In this document: one piece after another, positions 7,981 through 15,663 of the stretch | Layout of the letters: each line of letters starts with the position of its first letter | How positions within the stretch are numbered: position 1 is the first letter of the stretch | The notes under the pieces: generated by a model | Database searches by the model: none | Told to the model about the DNA's origin: nothing | Seen by the model: only the letters and a program-made list of their open reading frames with translations | Source: Desulfobulbus sp. | GTDB lineage: Bacteria; Desulfobacterota; Desulfobulbia; Desulfobulbales; Desulfobulbaceae | NCBI GenBank assembly: GCA_030600525.1 | Contig: JAUVLX010000020.1 | Location: 1 to 20,439 of the forward strand | Direction of reading: 5' to 3' | Length of the DNA: 20,439 bases | Position numbers and translations under genes: made by a program

Positions 7981-9205
7981 TAGTACAGCGTAAAGTATAA
8001 ATGCTCGTGTTTTTTCCAGGTGTGTTATTATAGCCCCCAAAACCTCTGGAGGGCTATATGGCACCACGATATCGCGTAACACTGACCAAGGAAGAATGGC
8101 ATATTTAGAAGATATCTCTACAAAGGGGAAAAGTGCCGCTAGGACGGTATTATATGTCAGAGCTCTTCTGCTTCTTGACGCAGGGGATGATGGCCCTAGG
8201 TGGATTGTAGCCAAAGTTGGAGAGGCGTTAGGGATAACACCCCGCAGTCTTGAGCATCTAAAAAAACGATTTGTGGAAGAGGGACTCACAGCTGCTTTTG
8301 AGCGGAAGAAACGATTAAAGCCATCACGTGAAATTCAATTTGGAGGAGAATTCGAGGCTCAGTTGCTGGCATTGGCTTGCTCAGAAGCTCCAGAAGATAG
8401 AAAGCGATGGACAGTTCGGCTGCTTGCCGAAAAAATGATTGAACTGAAGATCGTGTCGACGGTTTCTCCGATGACAGTGTGTAACACTCTAAAAAAAATG
8501 AATTTAAGCCTCACCTGAGCAAATATTGGAAGATTCCTCCTGATCAGAATGCCAGCTTTGTGGCGGCGATGGAAGATGTGCTACACGTATACGCACAACA
8601 ATACGACAAAGATTTTCCAGTTATCTGTATGGATGAGTCCAGTATACAGTTAATCAGTGAAGTAATTGAGCCCATTCCTGCCGTTCCAGGTCACCTTGAA
8701 TTGCTTGATGATGAATATGTCAGGAAAGGAGTCGTAAGTATCTTTCTTGAGGTGGAACCACTTGGAGGCAAGAGACAGGTCAAGATTACTGAACGTCGAA
8801 CATGTACAGACTTGGCTAATTTTATAAAGGAAATGCTTGAAGAGCGTTATCCGGATGCAGAAAAAGTAATTTTAATCATGGATAATCTCAATACTCACAA
8901 TATCGCTTCGTTATATACAGCATTCCCGGCTGAAGAGGCTAGACGTCTGGCAGAGCGCATTGAAATCCATTTTACCCCAAAGCATGGTAGTTGGCTCAAT
9001 ATAGCAGAAATTGAACTCAGTGTTTTAAAGCGACAATGCCTTGCAGGTCGGATTGATTGTATCGAAAAAATGAGGCGCAAAGTTGCAGCATGGAATACCG
9101 ATAGAAACAACCGCCAATCTACAGTGGACTGGCAATTCCGGACTGATGATGCGCGGATAAAGCTAAAACGCCTATATCCGAAACTTTAACTTGTATGATG
9201 TGCTA
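7981..9205 (+). mobile_element. IS630-family insertion sequence flanked by TA
   Basis: An element of about 1.22 kb with an IS630-type transposase, bounded by TA at 7981-7982 and 9204-9205, as expected for the TA target duplication of this family. The ends are imperfect inverted repeats: left GTACAGC..GTAAAGT just inside the left TA, right (reverse complement) GCACATCATACAAGTTAAAGT, which align with a short gap. Removing the element and one TA restores the palindrome CTAG, a known preferred target type for IS630 relatives. Exact ends are inferred from these repeats, not from a second copy. Confidence 0.78.
8058..9189 (+). pseudogene. IS630-family transposase, split over three reading frames
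   Basis: DDE transposase. ATG 8058 has a good TGGAGGG site and starts MAPRYRVTLTKEE, the usual IS630 N-terminus, but meets TAG at 8106. A -1 shift at about 8095-8101 (a likely one-base loss) moves into the frame 8096-8518, which carries the helix-turn-helix region (LGITPRSLEHLKKRFVEEGL). That frame ends at TGA 8516-8518. The catalytic half continues in the -1 frame from about 8497 (NEFKPHLSKYWKIPPD) to TAA 9189, with Asp in ICMDESS, Asp in LIMDNLNTHN and Glu in GSWLNIAEIE. All DDE residues are intact. The second junction is an A8 run with a correctly phased A_AAA_AAA heptamer, so it may be programmed; the first has no slippery site and looks like a mutation. An internal ATG at 8096, with AAGG close upstream, could give an N-terminally short product. 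Confidence 0.8.
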
Positions 9206-9628
9206 GCCACCATATACGAATTCGCCGCCTGAAAAACCTAGATCAGTCGCGCAGGTAAGGCAAAAGACATAAACAATAAAGAGTGTTTTGGTATCAGTAT
9301 CTCCCCTATTCATTTTGATAGAAAGACCGAGTAGAATCACAAGGGCCGCTGCAAGAACCATCTTGATAATGATAAGCGGTTGATACGTACCGCCGTAAAA
9401 ATATTGCCAGTCAAAAATGCCAACCCTGATTGTTGGGAAAATAAATATTAGGGCAAGGACGGAACAGTGCAGTGCAGTTTTTCGCAGGTCCTGTTTGTTG
9501 AAATACCAGGCGATAAGGCCAAAGAAAAAACAACCCATAACCATACCCATGGGAATATGGGTGGCTGCAGGGTGAAGAGGGTGGGTAAACCCGACGCGTT
9601 CTAGAAGTCCAAAAATAAATGTGGTCAT
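9203..9628 (-). CDS. DUF2231-type four-helix membrane protein
   Basis: Small inner-membrane protein of 141 aa with four hydrophobic helices (about 26-43, 51-68, 84-102, 115-130). The N-terminal THPLHPAATHIPMG (H16, H19, H24) and the C-terminal GFSGGEFVYGG match the HPxxVHxP and GG-(E/D)-x-V-YG hallmarks of DUF2231-like membrane proteins, sometimes found beside cytochromes or rubrerythrin-like proteins; the function is not established. ATG 9628 is preceded by GAGGT at good spacing. Its TAG stop (9205-9203) coincides with the target TA of the IS630 element: TA comes from the target and the G from the end of the element. The uninterrupted site would also read TAG, so the protein is probably full length. 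Confidence 0.75.
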   Translation of the reverse strand: MTTFIFGLLERVGFTHPLHPAATHIPMGMVMGCFFFGLIAWYFNKQDLRKTALHCSVLALIFIFPTIRVGIFDWQYFYGGTYQPLIIIKMVLAAALVILLGLSIKMNRGDTDTKTLFIVYVFCLTCATDLGFSGGEFVYGG

Positions 9629-10040
9629 AATCTACCTCTGCTGAAGTTGAAAGAGCGATTGTTATTTCTGGTTAGCGCGATTGCTGAAATTTTGTGGCGG
9701 TCTTTGCTGCCAGCCTCCTTTTTTAAAAAAAAATGTATTTAAGCGTAGTTAACCGTAACGAATTTATAAAGAAACTTAAAAACAATAACATATCAGCTTT
9801 AAAAAAAAACAATAGTCTGTTTTTCTTCAGGGGCAATGGTAAGTTGTCATATTTAATAAGGATTTCTTTGACTTTTTGTGGTGATAGTTTAAAGAGAGGC
9901 AGCAATGGGGTATTGTTCAATGTAGTGCTTTTAAAATGTACGTTGTGAGAAATTATGCCGTAAACAGAGGCTGCCCGGAGAGGTGGGGTGGTAACTTTTT
10001 TATACACGATTTACGCCGAACAGATGGAGACGACAGCTAT
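9629..10040. other. Intergenic, AT-rich segment between divergent genes
   Basis: No supportable gene. It is strongly AT-rich between about 9720 and 9950, with A9 and T6 homopolymers and a small AT hairpin (AAAAACA 9805-9811 / TGTTTTT 9818-9824). A G-rich patch lies near 9967-9990, close upstream of the kinase-like gene. Promoters of both flanking genes must lie here, but I cannot place one with confidence and I recognise no riboswitch. Confidence 0.5.
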
Positions 10041-10565
10041 ATGGATAACATCATACTCATCGGTTTTATGGGAGTCGGAAAGGGGAGGACTTCCCGTGCA
10101 CTTGCCCAGGAAACAGGTTTGTTTGCCATTGACACAGATGATCTCATCGAATCCATGGAAAAAAAGAAAATACGCAAGATTTTTGCCGATCAAGGGGAAA
10201 CAGCATTTCGGAAGCTTGAACAGAAGGTGGCTTGTTGGCTGGACAAGCATGTTGCAGGAACCATTATTTCCACAGGTGGTGGCTTTTATCAGGTTACAAA
10301 TTTACGTGATCTGGGGACTGTCGTTTTCCTCCATGGGAGCGTTGAATATATTGTTGAAAACATTATGGCGCACCCAAATGCAATCAAAAAAATTAAAAAA
10401 CGCCCCTTGTTAAGTGATATTGAAAAGGCAAAAGAATTGTTTGACCGTAGGTTACCGCAATATCGCAATTTGGCAGATCACATTATTGATATAGAGGGGA
10501 GGAGTGTTGCACAAATATCTCGTGATATTATAGCACTGCTGAAACTGGAAAGGAGACAGCAATGA
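10041..10565 (+). CDS. Shikimate kinase-like protein with an unusual P-loop
   Basis: Small cytosolic kinase of the shikimate kinase (AroK/AroL) family, which phosphorylates shikimate with ATP in aromatic biosynthesis. Seen in 174 aa: P-loop GFMGVGKGRTS (K14), the DTDD shikimate-binding motif (D31, D33), FRKLE with R57, STGGG (78-81), lid RPLL with R121, and RRLPQYR with R137. The Walker A Lys is followed by Gly15-Arg16 where the family has Ser/Thr-Thr, so the usual Mg-coordinating hydroxyl is missing at that position. The rest of the active site is canonical. ATG 10041 has GGAGA ten bases upstream; an ORF start at 9936 would add a non-family extension. Overlaps the next gene by ATGA and is not in an aro operon, so it may be a paralogue with another substrate. 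Confidence 0.8.
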   Translation: MDNIILIGFMGVGKGRTSRALAQETGLFAIDTDDLIESMEKKKIRKIFADQGETAFRKLEQKVACWLDKHVAGTIISTGGGFYQVTNLRDLGTVVFLHGSVEYIVENIMAHPNAIKKIKKRPLLSDIEKAKELFDRRLPQYRNLADHIIDIEGRSVAQISRDIIALLKLERRQQ

Positions 10566-12310
10566 CTGAAATGATCTCCTACCAAAGGGGCGTGAATGCC
10601 GATAGGGACGCCTGGGTGACAAATTTCTACACAGAAAACCATCTGGCATATGAAACCTTTCCCGATATGGTCGCGTCTCCTGAGCAGTTGAATTTCATGG
10701 TTCACCTTGAGTACGAGCAGTTATATTATCCATGTTCAGACGCGCTTTTTAGCGCAATTATTGAAAAACGCGCGGAGACATTGCTGACCTCAGCATATAT
10801 CAGTATATGGAGCAGACTTGAACGGTTAGTGCGTGAGGTTGTAACGGATCCTTACAAACAGCAGTATCTGTTGAGCCTTCTTTCTATAAAATACAACAAC
10901 GAAATTTCCAATAAGGTTCACCTTCCTGGAAGGCTTGAAAAAAGGTTGCTTGGTATTTTTACCACCATTAGTGAGATTGATCGTCCGTTAGCTGAAGTGA
11001 AGGAATTGGAAAATAAGCGGGTGGCAGCATTTATGGACTCCGAAATTTTTAAGGCGGCGTTTGGCTCCCTTGAAGGTTTGGAAATAGAAAAAGAAACTAC
11101 GCTTTTCGATATCGACTTGCAGCTTCATTTGCTGCGTTTAAACCGCCTGTTTTTGTTGTCATCTGTACGTACCATTTGGAAACAGGATACGCCACCAGAT
11201 GAACAGACTTTGAAAAGGGTGATGACTCAGACTCTGCAGGGTAGTCAATGGGATTGGGTACAGAACTGGTTGCGGGATGTGCTTTCAGGACGGCGGCGAC
11301 CCTGTATATTATGGCTCGCAGGTCGGTCAGGGGAGATCGTGTTTGATTTGGCGATTATAAGAAATCTCATGAAGTTGGGCATACGGGTTATTTTGGCCGT
11401 AAAGCAGGATTTTTATTATCATCGGGTTTCATTCATCGACCTTCTGGAAGATACTACTCTTGAAAAATTGTTGGATGATGCTATTTTTATTTACGATTCT
11501 GCTATTTCGAAAAATCAATTACTTAAGCATCTGGACAGCGATAACAGGTTGCTGGTAATTTCAGATGGGACTCGTGAACCATTTAATCCGCTTTTAATGT
11601 CAGTTACCTTTGCGCGGTCTTTTAAAGAGGCTGATCTTGTCATCAGTCGTAGCCCAGGCTGTCGAGAGACCATCAACAACAGTTTTCAATTCACGCGCGA
11701 TATTATCTCTGTTACCCCCGGAGATGATGGTCATATTGACATGCAGCTGAAACCCCACCATTCAGCTATTATCCGATTTCCCCAATCCGCCCTTCGCAGG
11801 AAAGCTGAAGAAATGGTGAGTATGGTGAAGAAGGAAAAAGAACAGGGGAAAAAGGTAATGTTTTATTCCGCCATAGTCGGCTCTATTCCAGGCCAGCTAC
11901 AGACAGCTAAAGATATTTTGAACGTGTTTGTCCAACATCTTCGTTCTACCCTTCACGATGTGGTGATAATCAACCCGGCAGAACATTTTGAAGAAGGGAT
12001 GGATGCTGATGACATCATGTATATGTGGGAAATCTTTCAACGATCAGGGACTATAGATATCTGGCGTTTTCAAAGTGTGGCTGATGTGGAGAAATCCTTT
12101 GCCCTTATGGACAAAATGGTCCCCCCGGAATGGAGTGGTAAGGACGCCACCTACTCAACCGGGTGTACAAAGGAAATGGATATTGCCATTGAGGTGCTCC
12201 AGCAAAATCCTGAAATGCAGCTCAGTGGGCCGCCGCTTGAAAAATTTCAACGTCGGCGTGAGTACGGGGTTGGTAAGTTGTATGATAGAACATTAGTCGA
12301 AGGTGTTTAA
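10562..12310 (+). CDS. ARMT1-like (DUF89) domain protein of 582 aa, probably catalytically altered
   Basis: Soluble protein with no signal or membrane segment. The middle resembles DUF89/ARMT1-like metal-dependent phosphatases: CILWLAGRSGEIVFDLAII (248-266) aligns with their strand plus DNAGEIVFD motif, then VILAVKQD, and DLVISRSPGCRET aligns with DLVISKGxGN. The metal-binding Asp-Asn of the family is replaced by Gly254-Arg255, and the later Lys by Arg, so classic phosphatase chemistry may be lost; Asp262 is kept. The N-terminal half (1-235) is mostly helical and unrecognised. The C-terminal 150 residues end in a conserved-looking block with a Cys (STGCTKEMDIAIEVL). ATG 10562 overlaps the upstream stop (ATGA) and has AAAGGAGA upstream, so it is translationally coupled to the kinase-like gene. 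Assignment to the fold is moderate; function is unknown. Confidence 0.65.
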   Translation: MTEMISYQRGVNADRDAWVTNFYTENHLAYETFPDMVASPEQLNFMVHLEYEQLYYPCSDALFSAIIEKRAETLLTSAYISIWSRLERLVREVVTDPYKQQYLLSLLSIKYNNEISNKVHLPGRLEKRLLGIFTTISEIDRPLAEVKELENKRVAAFMDSEIFKAAFGSLEGLEIEKETTLFDIDLQLHLLRLNRLFLLSSVRTIWKQDTPPDEQTLKRVMTQTLQGSQWDWVQNWLRDVLSGRRRPCILWLAGRSGEIVFDLAIIRNLMKLGIRVILAVKQDFYYHRVSFIDLLEDTTLEKLLDDAIFIYDSAISKNQLLKHLDSDNRLLVISDGTREPFNPLLMSVTFARSFKEADLVISRSPGCRETINNSFQFTRDIISVTPGDDGHIDMQLKPHHSAIIRFPQSALRRKAEEMVSMVKKEKEQGKKVMFYSAIVGSIPGQLQTAKDILNVFVQHLRSTLHDVVIINPAEHFEEGMDADDIMYMWEIFQRSGTIDIWRFQSVADVEKSFALMDKMVPPEWSGKDATYSTGCTKEMDIAIEVLQQNPEMQLSGPPLEKFQRRREYGVGKLYDRTLVEGV

Positions 12311-12393
12311 TCGTAAGTATATTTATCCCAAGGAAAACCTTTTGGGTAATGTAATAAGTATGAGCAGTTATACTCTGTCAGGAGGACAGCAGA

Positions 12394-13473
12394 ATGCAGG
12401 AAAAACAGAATGTCGGATATCTTGAGTCTACATGTCGAAATATTTATCCCCAGGATTCAACTTTCAGGGATAAGGCAAAGGCTCGTTTGGATCAACTGAC
12501 AATGCCCCATTGGGCATTGGGTGACCTCATGGACCTGGCCGTTGATCTTGCAGGGATGACCAGAAGCATGACGCCGCCTGTTTCAAGGAAAAAGATTGTG
12601 ATCATGGCAGGTGATCATGGTGTGACTGCGGAGGGAGTGTCAGGTTATCCTGCAGAAGTAACTACCCAGATGGTGCACAACATTATGAACAAAGGCGCTG
12701 GTATCAATGCCCTGGCTAACCAGGCAGGAGCTGACGTGTTGGTTGTCGATATGGGAGCGGTAGATACATTTGAAACCATTAAGGATGCACCAGGTTTTTT
12801 AAGCAAGAAGATAGCTCAAGGTACACAGAACATTATGGTAGGACCTGCCATGACCAAGACTCAGGCCGTTATGAGCGTTGAGGCGGGTATCGAAATAGCT
12901 ACCACACTGGCTGAAGATATTGATGTATTTGGTACAGGCGAAATGGGGATTGGCAATACAACCCCGAGTAGTGCTATTGCAGCCATAGTTACAGGGAAAA
13001 CTGTTGAAGAGGTTACAGGTAAAGGGACGGGTATTGGTGACGAACAGCTGGCACACAAAGTAAGTGTCATAAAACAGGCAATAGCTGTCAATAAACCTGA
13101 TGCCAAGGACGGTATCGATGTACTGGCAAAATTAGGTGGATATGAAATCGGTGGAATTGCTGGTTTGATCCTGGGAGCCGCCGCGTTGAAAAAGCCGGTG
13201 GTGGTGGATGGCTTTATATCAACCGCAGGGGCACTCATAGCTTATTTAATAGAACCGTTTGTTCGTGATTATATAATCTGTGCCCATAAAAGTGTAGAGC
13301 CTGGTCATACCTTTATGCAGCAAAAGATGCATTTGAGCCCATTGTTTGACCTGAATCTTAGGTTAGGCGAAGGGACGGGTGCGGCATTTGCTATGCATGC
13401 AGTAGAGGCAGCAACAGCAATTCTTACCGATGTGAGCACTTTTGCAGAAGCTGGAGTGAGTAAAAAGGATTAA
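12394..13473 (+). CDS. cobT: Nicotinate-nucleotide-dimethylbenzimidazole phosphoribosyltransferase
   Basis: Activates the lower-ligand base of cobamides by transferring phosphoribose from nicotinate mononucleotide, giving alpha-ribazole 5'-phosphate. Seen in 359 aa: AGDHGVTAEGVSGYPAEVT near residue 71, GEMGIGNTTPSSA, GKGTGIGDEQLAHK, KPVVVDGF, and the catalytic-base block LRLGEGTGAAFAM with Glu326, matching Glu317 of the Salmonella enzyme, then TFAEAGV at the end. Length is normal. A strong AGGAGGA site precedes ATG 12394. It lies 83 bases after the ARMT1-like gene on the same strand, so co-transcription is likely. No cobalamin riboswitch is visible upstream and no other cobamide gene is in the window, so the lower ligand used cannot be read here. 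Confidence 0.95.
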   Translation: MQEKQNVGYLESTCRNIYPQDSTFRDKAKARLDQLTMPHWALGDLMDLAVDLAGMTRSMTPPVSRKKIVIMAGDHGVTAEGVSGYPAEVTTQMVHNIMNKGAGINALANQAGADVLVVDMGAVDTFETIKDAPGFLSKKIAQGTQNIMVGPAMTKTQAVMSVEAGIEIATTLAEDIDVFGTGEMGIGNTTPSSAIAAIVTGKTVEEVTGKGTGIGDEQLAHKVSVIKQAIAVNKPDAKDGIDVLAKLGGYEIGGIAGLILGAAALKKPVVVDGFISTAGALIAYLIEPFVRDYIICAHKSVEPGHTFMQQKMHLSPLFDLNLRLGEGTGAAFAMHAVEAATAILTDVSTFAEAGVSKKD

Positions 13474-13519
13474 ATATGTCAGGTAGTACAAAAAATTATA
13501 CTTTTCAAGTGAGGCATTC

Positions 13520-13551
13520 TTGACACTTTCAAATCAAAATGCTATTTTGAT
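13520..13551 (+). promoter_or_regulatory. Sigma70 promoter with a palindrome over its -10 box
   Basis: TTGACA (13520-13525), a 17-base spacer, TATTTT (13543-13548), about 47 bases before the GTG of the exported protein gene. An 8-bp perfect palindrome, ATCAAAAT-gct-ATTTTGAT (13533-13551), covers the -10 box and could be an operator. Confidence 0.65.
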
Positions 13552-13594
13552 AGAAAGTATTATTATATATTGAATTGCATTGAGTGGTGCCAAC

Positions 13595-14047
13595 GTGGAA
13601 AAAATATTTTTGTCCCTTTTCTTTCTTTTATCGCTGACAACTTTCGAGGCTTCTAGTGTCAATGCACAGGATACCCAAGTATCCTTGCTGAACTCAGCCC
13701 CAGACCCAAAACAGTACACTATACCGGCTAGTTTAACAAAAGATGAACGGCAGTGGTTTGTTAAGTTTCAGGAAGGTAATTTTTTGATCGATGGCTGGCA
13801 GGACATTACTGTCACCATTTTGGAACAAACTCCTAGTCCTGAAAAACGTAAACAAAAAATGCTACTTGCCGAATTAGGCAACAAAATAGGAACCGAATGG
13901 TGTAAGAATAACGATATTCGCAAAGTCGACAACACCATGCTTAAAACATGGGGTAAACAGCTTAAGAGTATTGCAAAGAAGAATCCTGACTATCTGGAGA
14001 CCGTTCTGGTCGCAATCAGCAATGAACTAGATTCCCTCAACCGCTAG
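13595..14047 (+). CDS. Small exported protein of unknown function
   Basis: I do not recognise the family. The start at GTG 13595 gives a textbook signal peptide (MEKIF, Leu/Phe-rich core, likely cleavage after VNA before QDT), so the product of about 125 aa is probably periplasmic. A TTG at 13580 would add five residues. The mature part is hydrophilic with basic stretches (PEKRKQKM, KQLKSIAKK), one Cys (EWCKNN), and a WFVKFQEGNFLIDGW core; helices are likely and no repeats are seen. It has its own promoter (13520-13548) and is followed by a palindrome-rich segment. It may be cut off from cobT transcription, although no clear terminator separates them. Confidence 0.7.
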   Translation: MEKIFLSLFFLLSLTTFEASSVNAQDTQVSLLNSAPDPKQYTIPASLTKDERQWFVKFQEGNFLIDGWQDITVTILEQTPSPEKRKQKMLLAELGNKIGTEWCKNNDIRKVDNTMLKTWGKQLKSIAKKNPDYLETVLVAISNELDSLNR

Positions 14048-14057
14048 CGAACAGTTT

Positions 14058-14296
14058 AACCCGGATTCCTCATGAACATTGTGTCAATTTGTCCAATTGT
14101 ACACAATTTCTTTATGTTATGCAAAGTCACATGGAGTTACGAAGTTTCACAATGTTCACCAACGGTCAGTCCATCCAACATCATCTTCTTCTGTATTTTG
14201 GCTATGAATATAGACTATTATCGGAGTCTGCGCTTACCTATTCATAGCCAAAAACTTTGAACATGATACTGCCTGAACTGATGAAAAATCAGGATT
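14058..14296. mobile_element. Candidate miniature element (239 bp) with nested inverted repeats
   Basis: Outer ends AACCCGGATTCCTCATGA (14058-14075) and TGATGAAAAATCAGGATT (14279-14296) are inverted repeats matching at about 14 of 18 positions. Inside are three more: ATTGTGTCAATT/AATTG-T-ACACAAT (14078-14107), TGAACATTGTG/CACAATGTTCA (14073-14083 and 14148-14158), and a perfect 15-bp pair (14196-14210 and 14239-14253) enclosing AGACT/AGTCT. No coding potential is convincing. The layout resembles a MITE, but no target duplication is clear, so this is tentative. Confidence 0.35.
14196..14253. repeat. Perfect 15-bp inverted repeat with nested hairpin
   Basis: TTTTGGCTATGAATA (14196-14210) pairs with TATTCATAGCCAAAA (14239-14253). 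The 28-base loop holds a second stem, AGACT (14212-14216) with AGTCT (14225-14229). It lies downstream of the ends of two convergent genes and could act as a bidirectional terminator, since the outer arms begin or end with T/A runs. Confidence 0.7.
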
Positions 14297-14304
14297 GGCC
14301 GTAA

Positions 14305-15663
14305 TCAGTTTTCAATTTTAGGTTCAACACGGCAAAGAATGTGGCCATGTTGAACCTGTAGTTCTATTTTTTCTCCTCCAACCACTTGGCCTGCATCAGT
14401 AATGATAGTTTTTTTCTGATCCTTTTTACGGGCTATAGCATAGCCCCTGGCAAGGGTAGCAAGCGGGCTGACTGCATCCAAAATACCCACTGAAGTTTTA
14501 TACTGCAGTTCTTTTGTCTGGAGCAACATGGATATGGCATGTGTCATTCGTTGTTCCAGCAAAGCGAGTTTTTGCGTATGAGCAGATAAAACAGCCGTTG
14601 GGTTATGCCTTTCTATGCGAGATTTTTTTTCCTGTAACACCTGTTTTTTCCCTTCTATCACCGCTGCAAAATTATTTTCCAGAGTCATGCTTAAATGACT
14701 AACTTTGAGTAGTAATGTGTCAACAGGATGGGCCATATGGCTGAGTCTTTGCCGGTCGTAGCGGAAACGATGTTCAGATTCCCTGATAGTTCTCTGCAAA
14801 GCCCGGAATAATGCGTTTTCAAAGGTTGTTATATTTTTTTGTAATTCCTTAACATCGGGGAGAAGCATTTCTGCGGCTCCACTGGGAGTAGGGGCTCGCA
14901 AGTCTGCTGCAAAGTCTGCAATAGTGAAATCAATTTCATGCCCAACTGCGCTAACCACTGGAATGGTTGATTGTCGTATTGCCCGAGCAAGTTGTTCATC
15001 ATTGAAGCACCATAAATCTTCTATGGAGCCCCCACCACGGCACAGAACAACAATATCGGTTAACTCAAGATTGTTAACTGTGCGGATTGCCTCTATCATT
15101 TCACCTGCTGCTTGTTGGCCTTGTACTGCAACAGGAGCGATTGTAATGGAGGTAAGTGGGTATCGCCTCCTTGCAATTTTGATGAAGTCATGGACAGCTG
15201 CCCCGTCAGGTGAGGTTATCAAGGTAATGTGGCTCGGGAATTCAGGGAGTGCTTTTTTGGTTTTTTCATCAAAAAGTCCTTCCGTTGCCAGTTTTTTCTT
15301 AAGTTGTTCAAAAGCAGCTTGCAGATTGCCTGCTCCGTGAAAATCAACGGTATCAATTATGAGTTGATAATCTCCCCGGGCCTCATAAACCGATATTCTG
15401 CCCCGACAGATAACCTGCTTTCCATTTTGCAAGGGCTCGGCAAGGTACCGTTGCTGCAGTTTAAAAAGCACACCCTTTACCTGAGCTTGGCCATCTTTTA
15501 GGGTAAAATAGAGATGGCCGGAATAGGGCTTACGCAGATCAGAAACCTCTCCGGATACGCTGATAAAAGGAAAGCGGCCTTCAAGCAGAGAACGGATGTG
15601 TCGGTTAAGTTCCGAAACAGTGTAAATGTGTGAAGATTTGTCCATGTTAGGGGCTCGAAGCAT
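14305..15663 (-). CDS. xseA: Exodeoxyribonuclease VII large subunit
   Basis: Large subunit of the ssDNA exonuclease VII, acting in repair with XseB. Seen in 452 aa: an N-terminal OB-fold region (VSGEVSDLRKPYSGHLYFTLKD), then the catalytic domain with LITSPDGAAVHDF, VVLCRGGGSIEDLWCFNDEQLARAI, VVSAVGHEIDFTIADFAADLRAPTPSGAAE, then a long coiled-coil region and the C-terminal LARGYAIARK segment. All expected conserved blocks are present. Start ATG 15663 gives MLRAPNMDKSS; the internal ATG at 15645 (MDKSSHIYTVSELN) begins nearer the family start and may be the true one. Neither has a good Shine-Dalgarno. xseB is not adjacent in the window. Confidence 0.94.
   Translation of the reverse strand: MLRAPNMDKSSHIYTVSELNRHIRSLLEGRFPFISVSGEVSDLRKPYSGHLYFTLKDGQAQVKGVLFKLQQRYLAEPLQNGKQVICRGRISVYEARGDYQLIIDTVDFHGAGNLQAAFEQLKKKLATEGLFDEKTKKALPEFPSHITLITSPDGAAVHDFIKIARRRYPLTSITIAPVAVQGQQAAGEMIEAIRTVNNLELTDIVVLCRGGGSIEDLWCFNDEQLARAIRQSTIPVVSAVGHEIDFTIADFAADLRAPTPSGAAEMLLPDVKELQKNITTFENALFRALQRTIRESEHRFRYDRQRLSHMAHPVDTLLLKVSHLSMTLENNFAAVIEGKKQVLQEKKSRIERHNPTAVLSAHTQKLALLEQRMTHAISMLLQTKELQYKTSVGILDAVSPLATLARGYAIARKKDQKKTIITDAGQVVGGEKIELQVQHGHILCRVEPKIEN

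Noticed and set aside
9733..9948. 71-codon plus-strand ORF in the AT-rich gap
   Set aside because: Its Lys/Asn/Phe-rich composition follows from the A/T homopolymers; no ribosome-binding site and no family resemblance.
9936..10040. Longer N-terminus for the shikimate-kinase-like protein
   Set aside because: The added 35 residues do not match the family; ATG 10041 has a Shine-Dalgarno and starts right at the P-loop strand.
12311..12393. Cobalamin riboswitch upstream of cobT
   Set aside because: The gap is only 83 bases and I see no B12-box-like conserved core; the gene is probably read from the upstream pair.
14072..14260. 62-codon plus-strand ORF between the exported-protein gene and xseA
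   Set aside because: It lies wholly inside the palindrome-rich segment, has no ribosome-binding site and no recognisable protein features.
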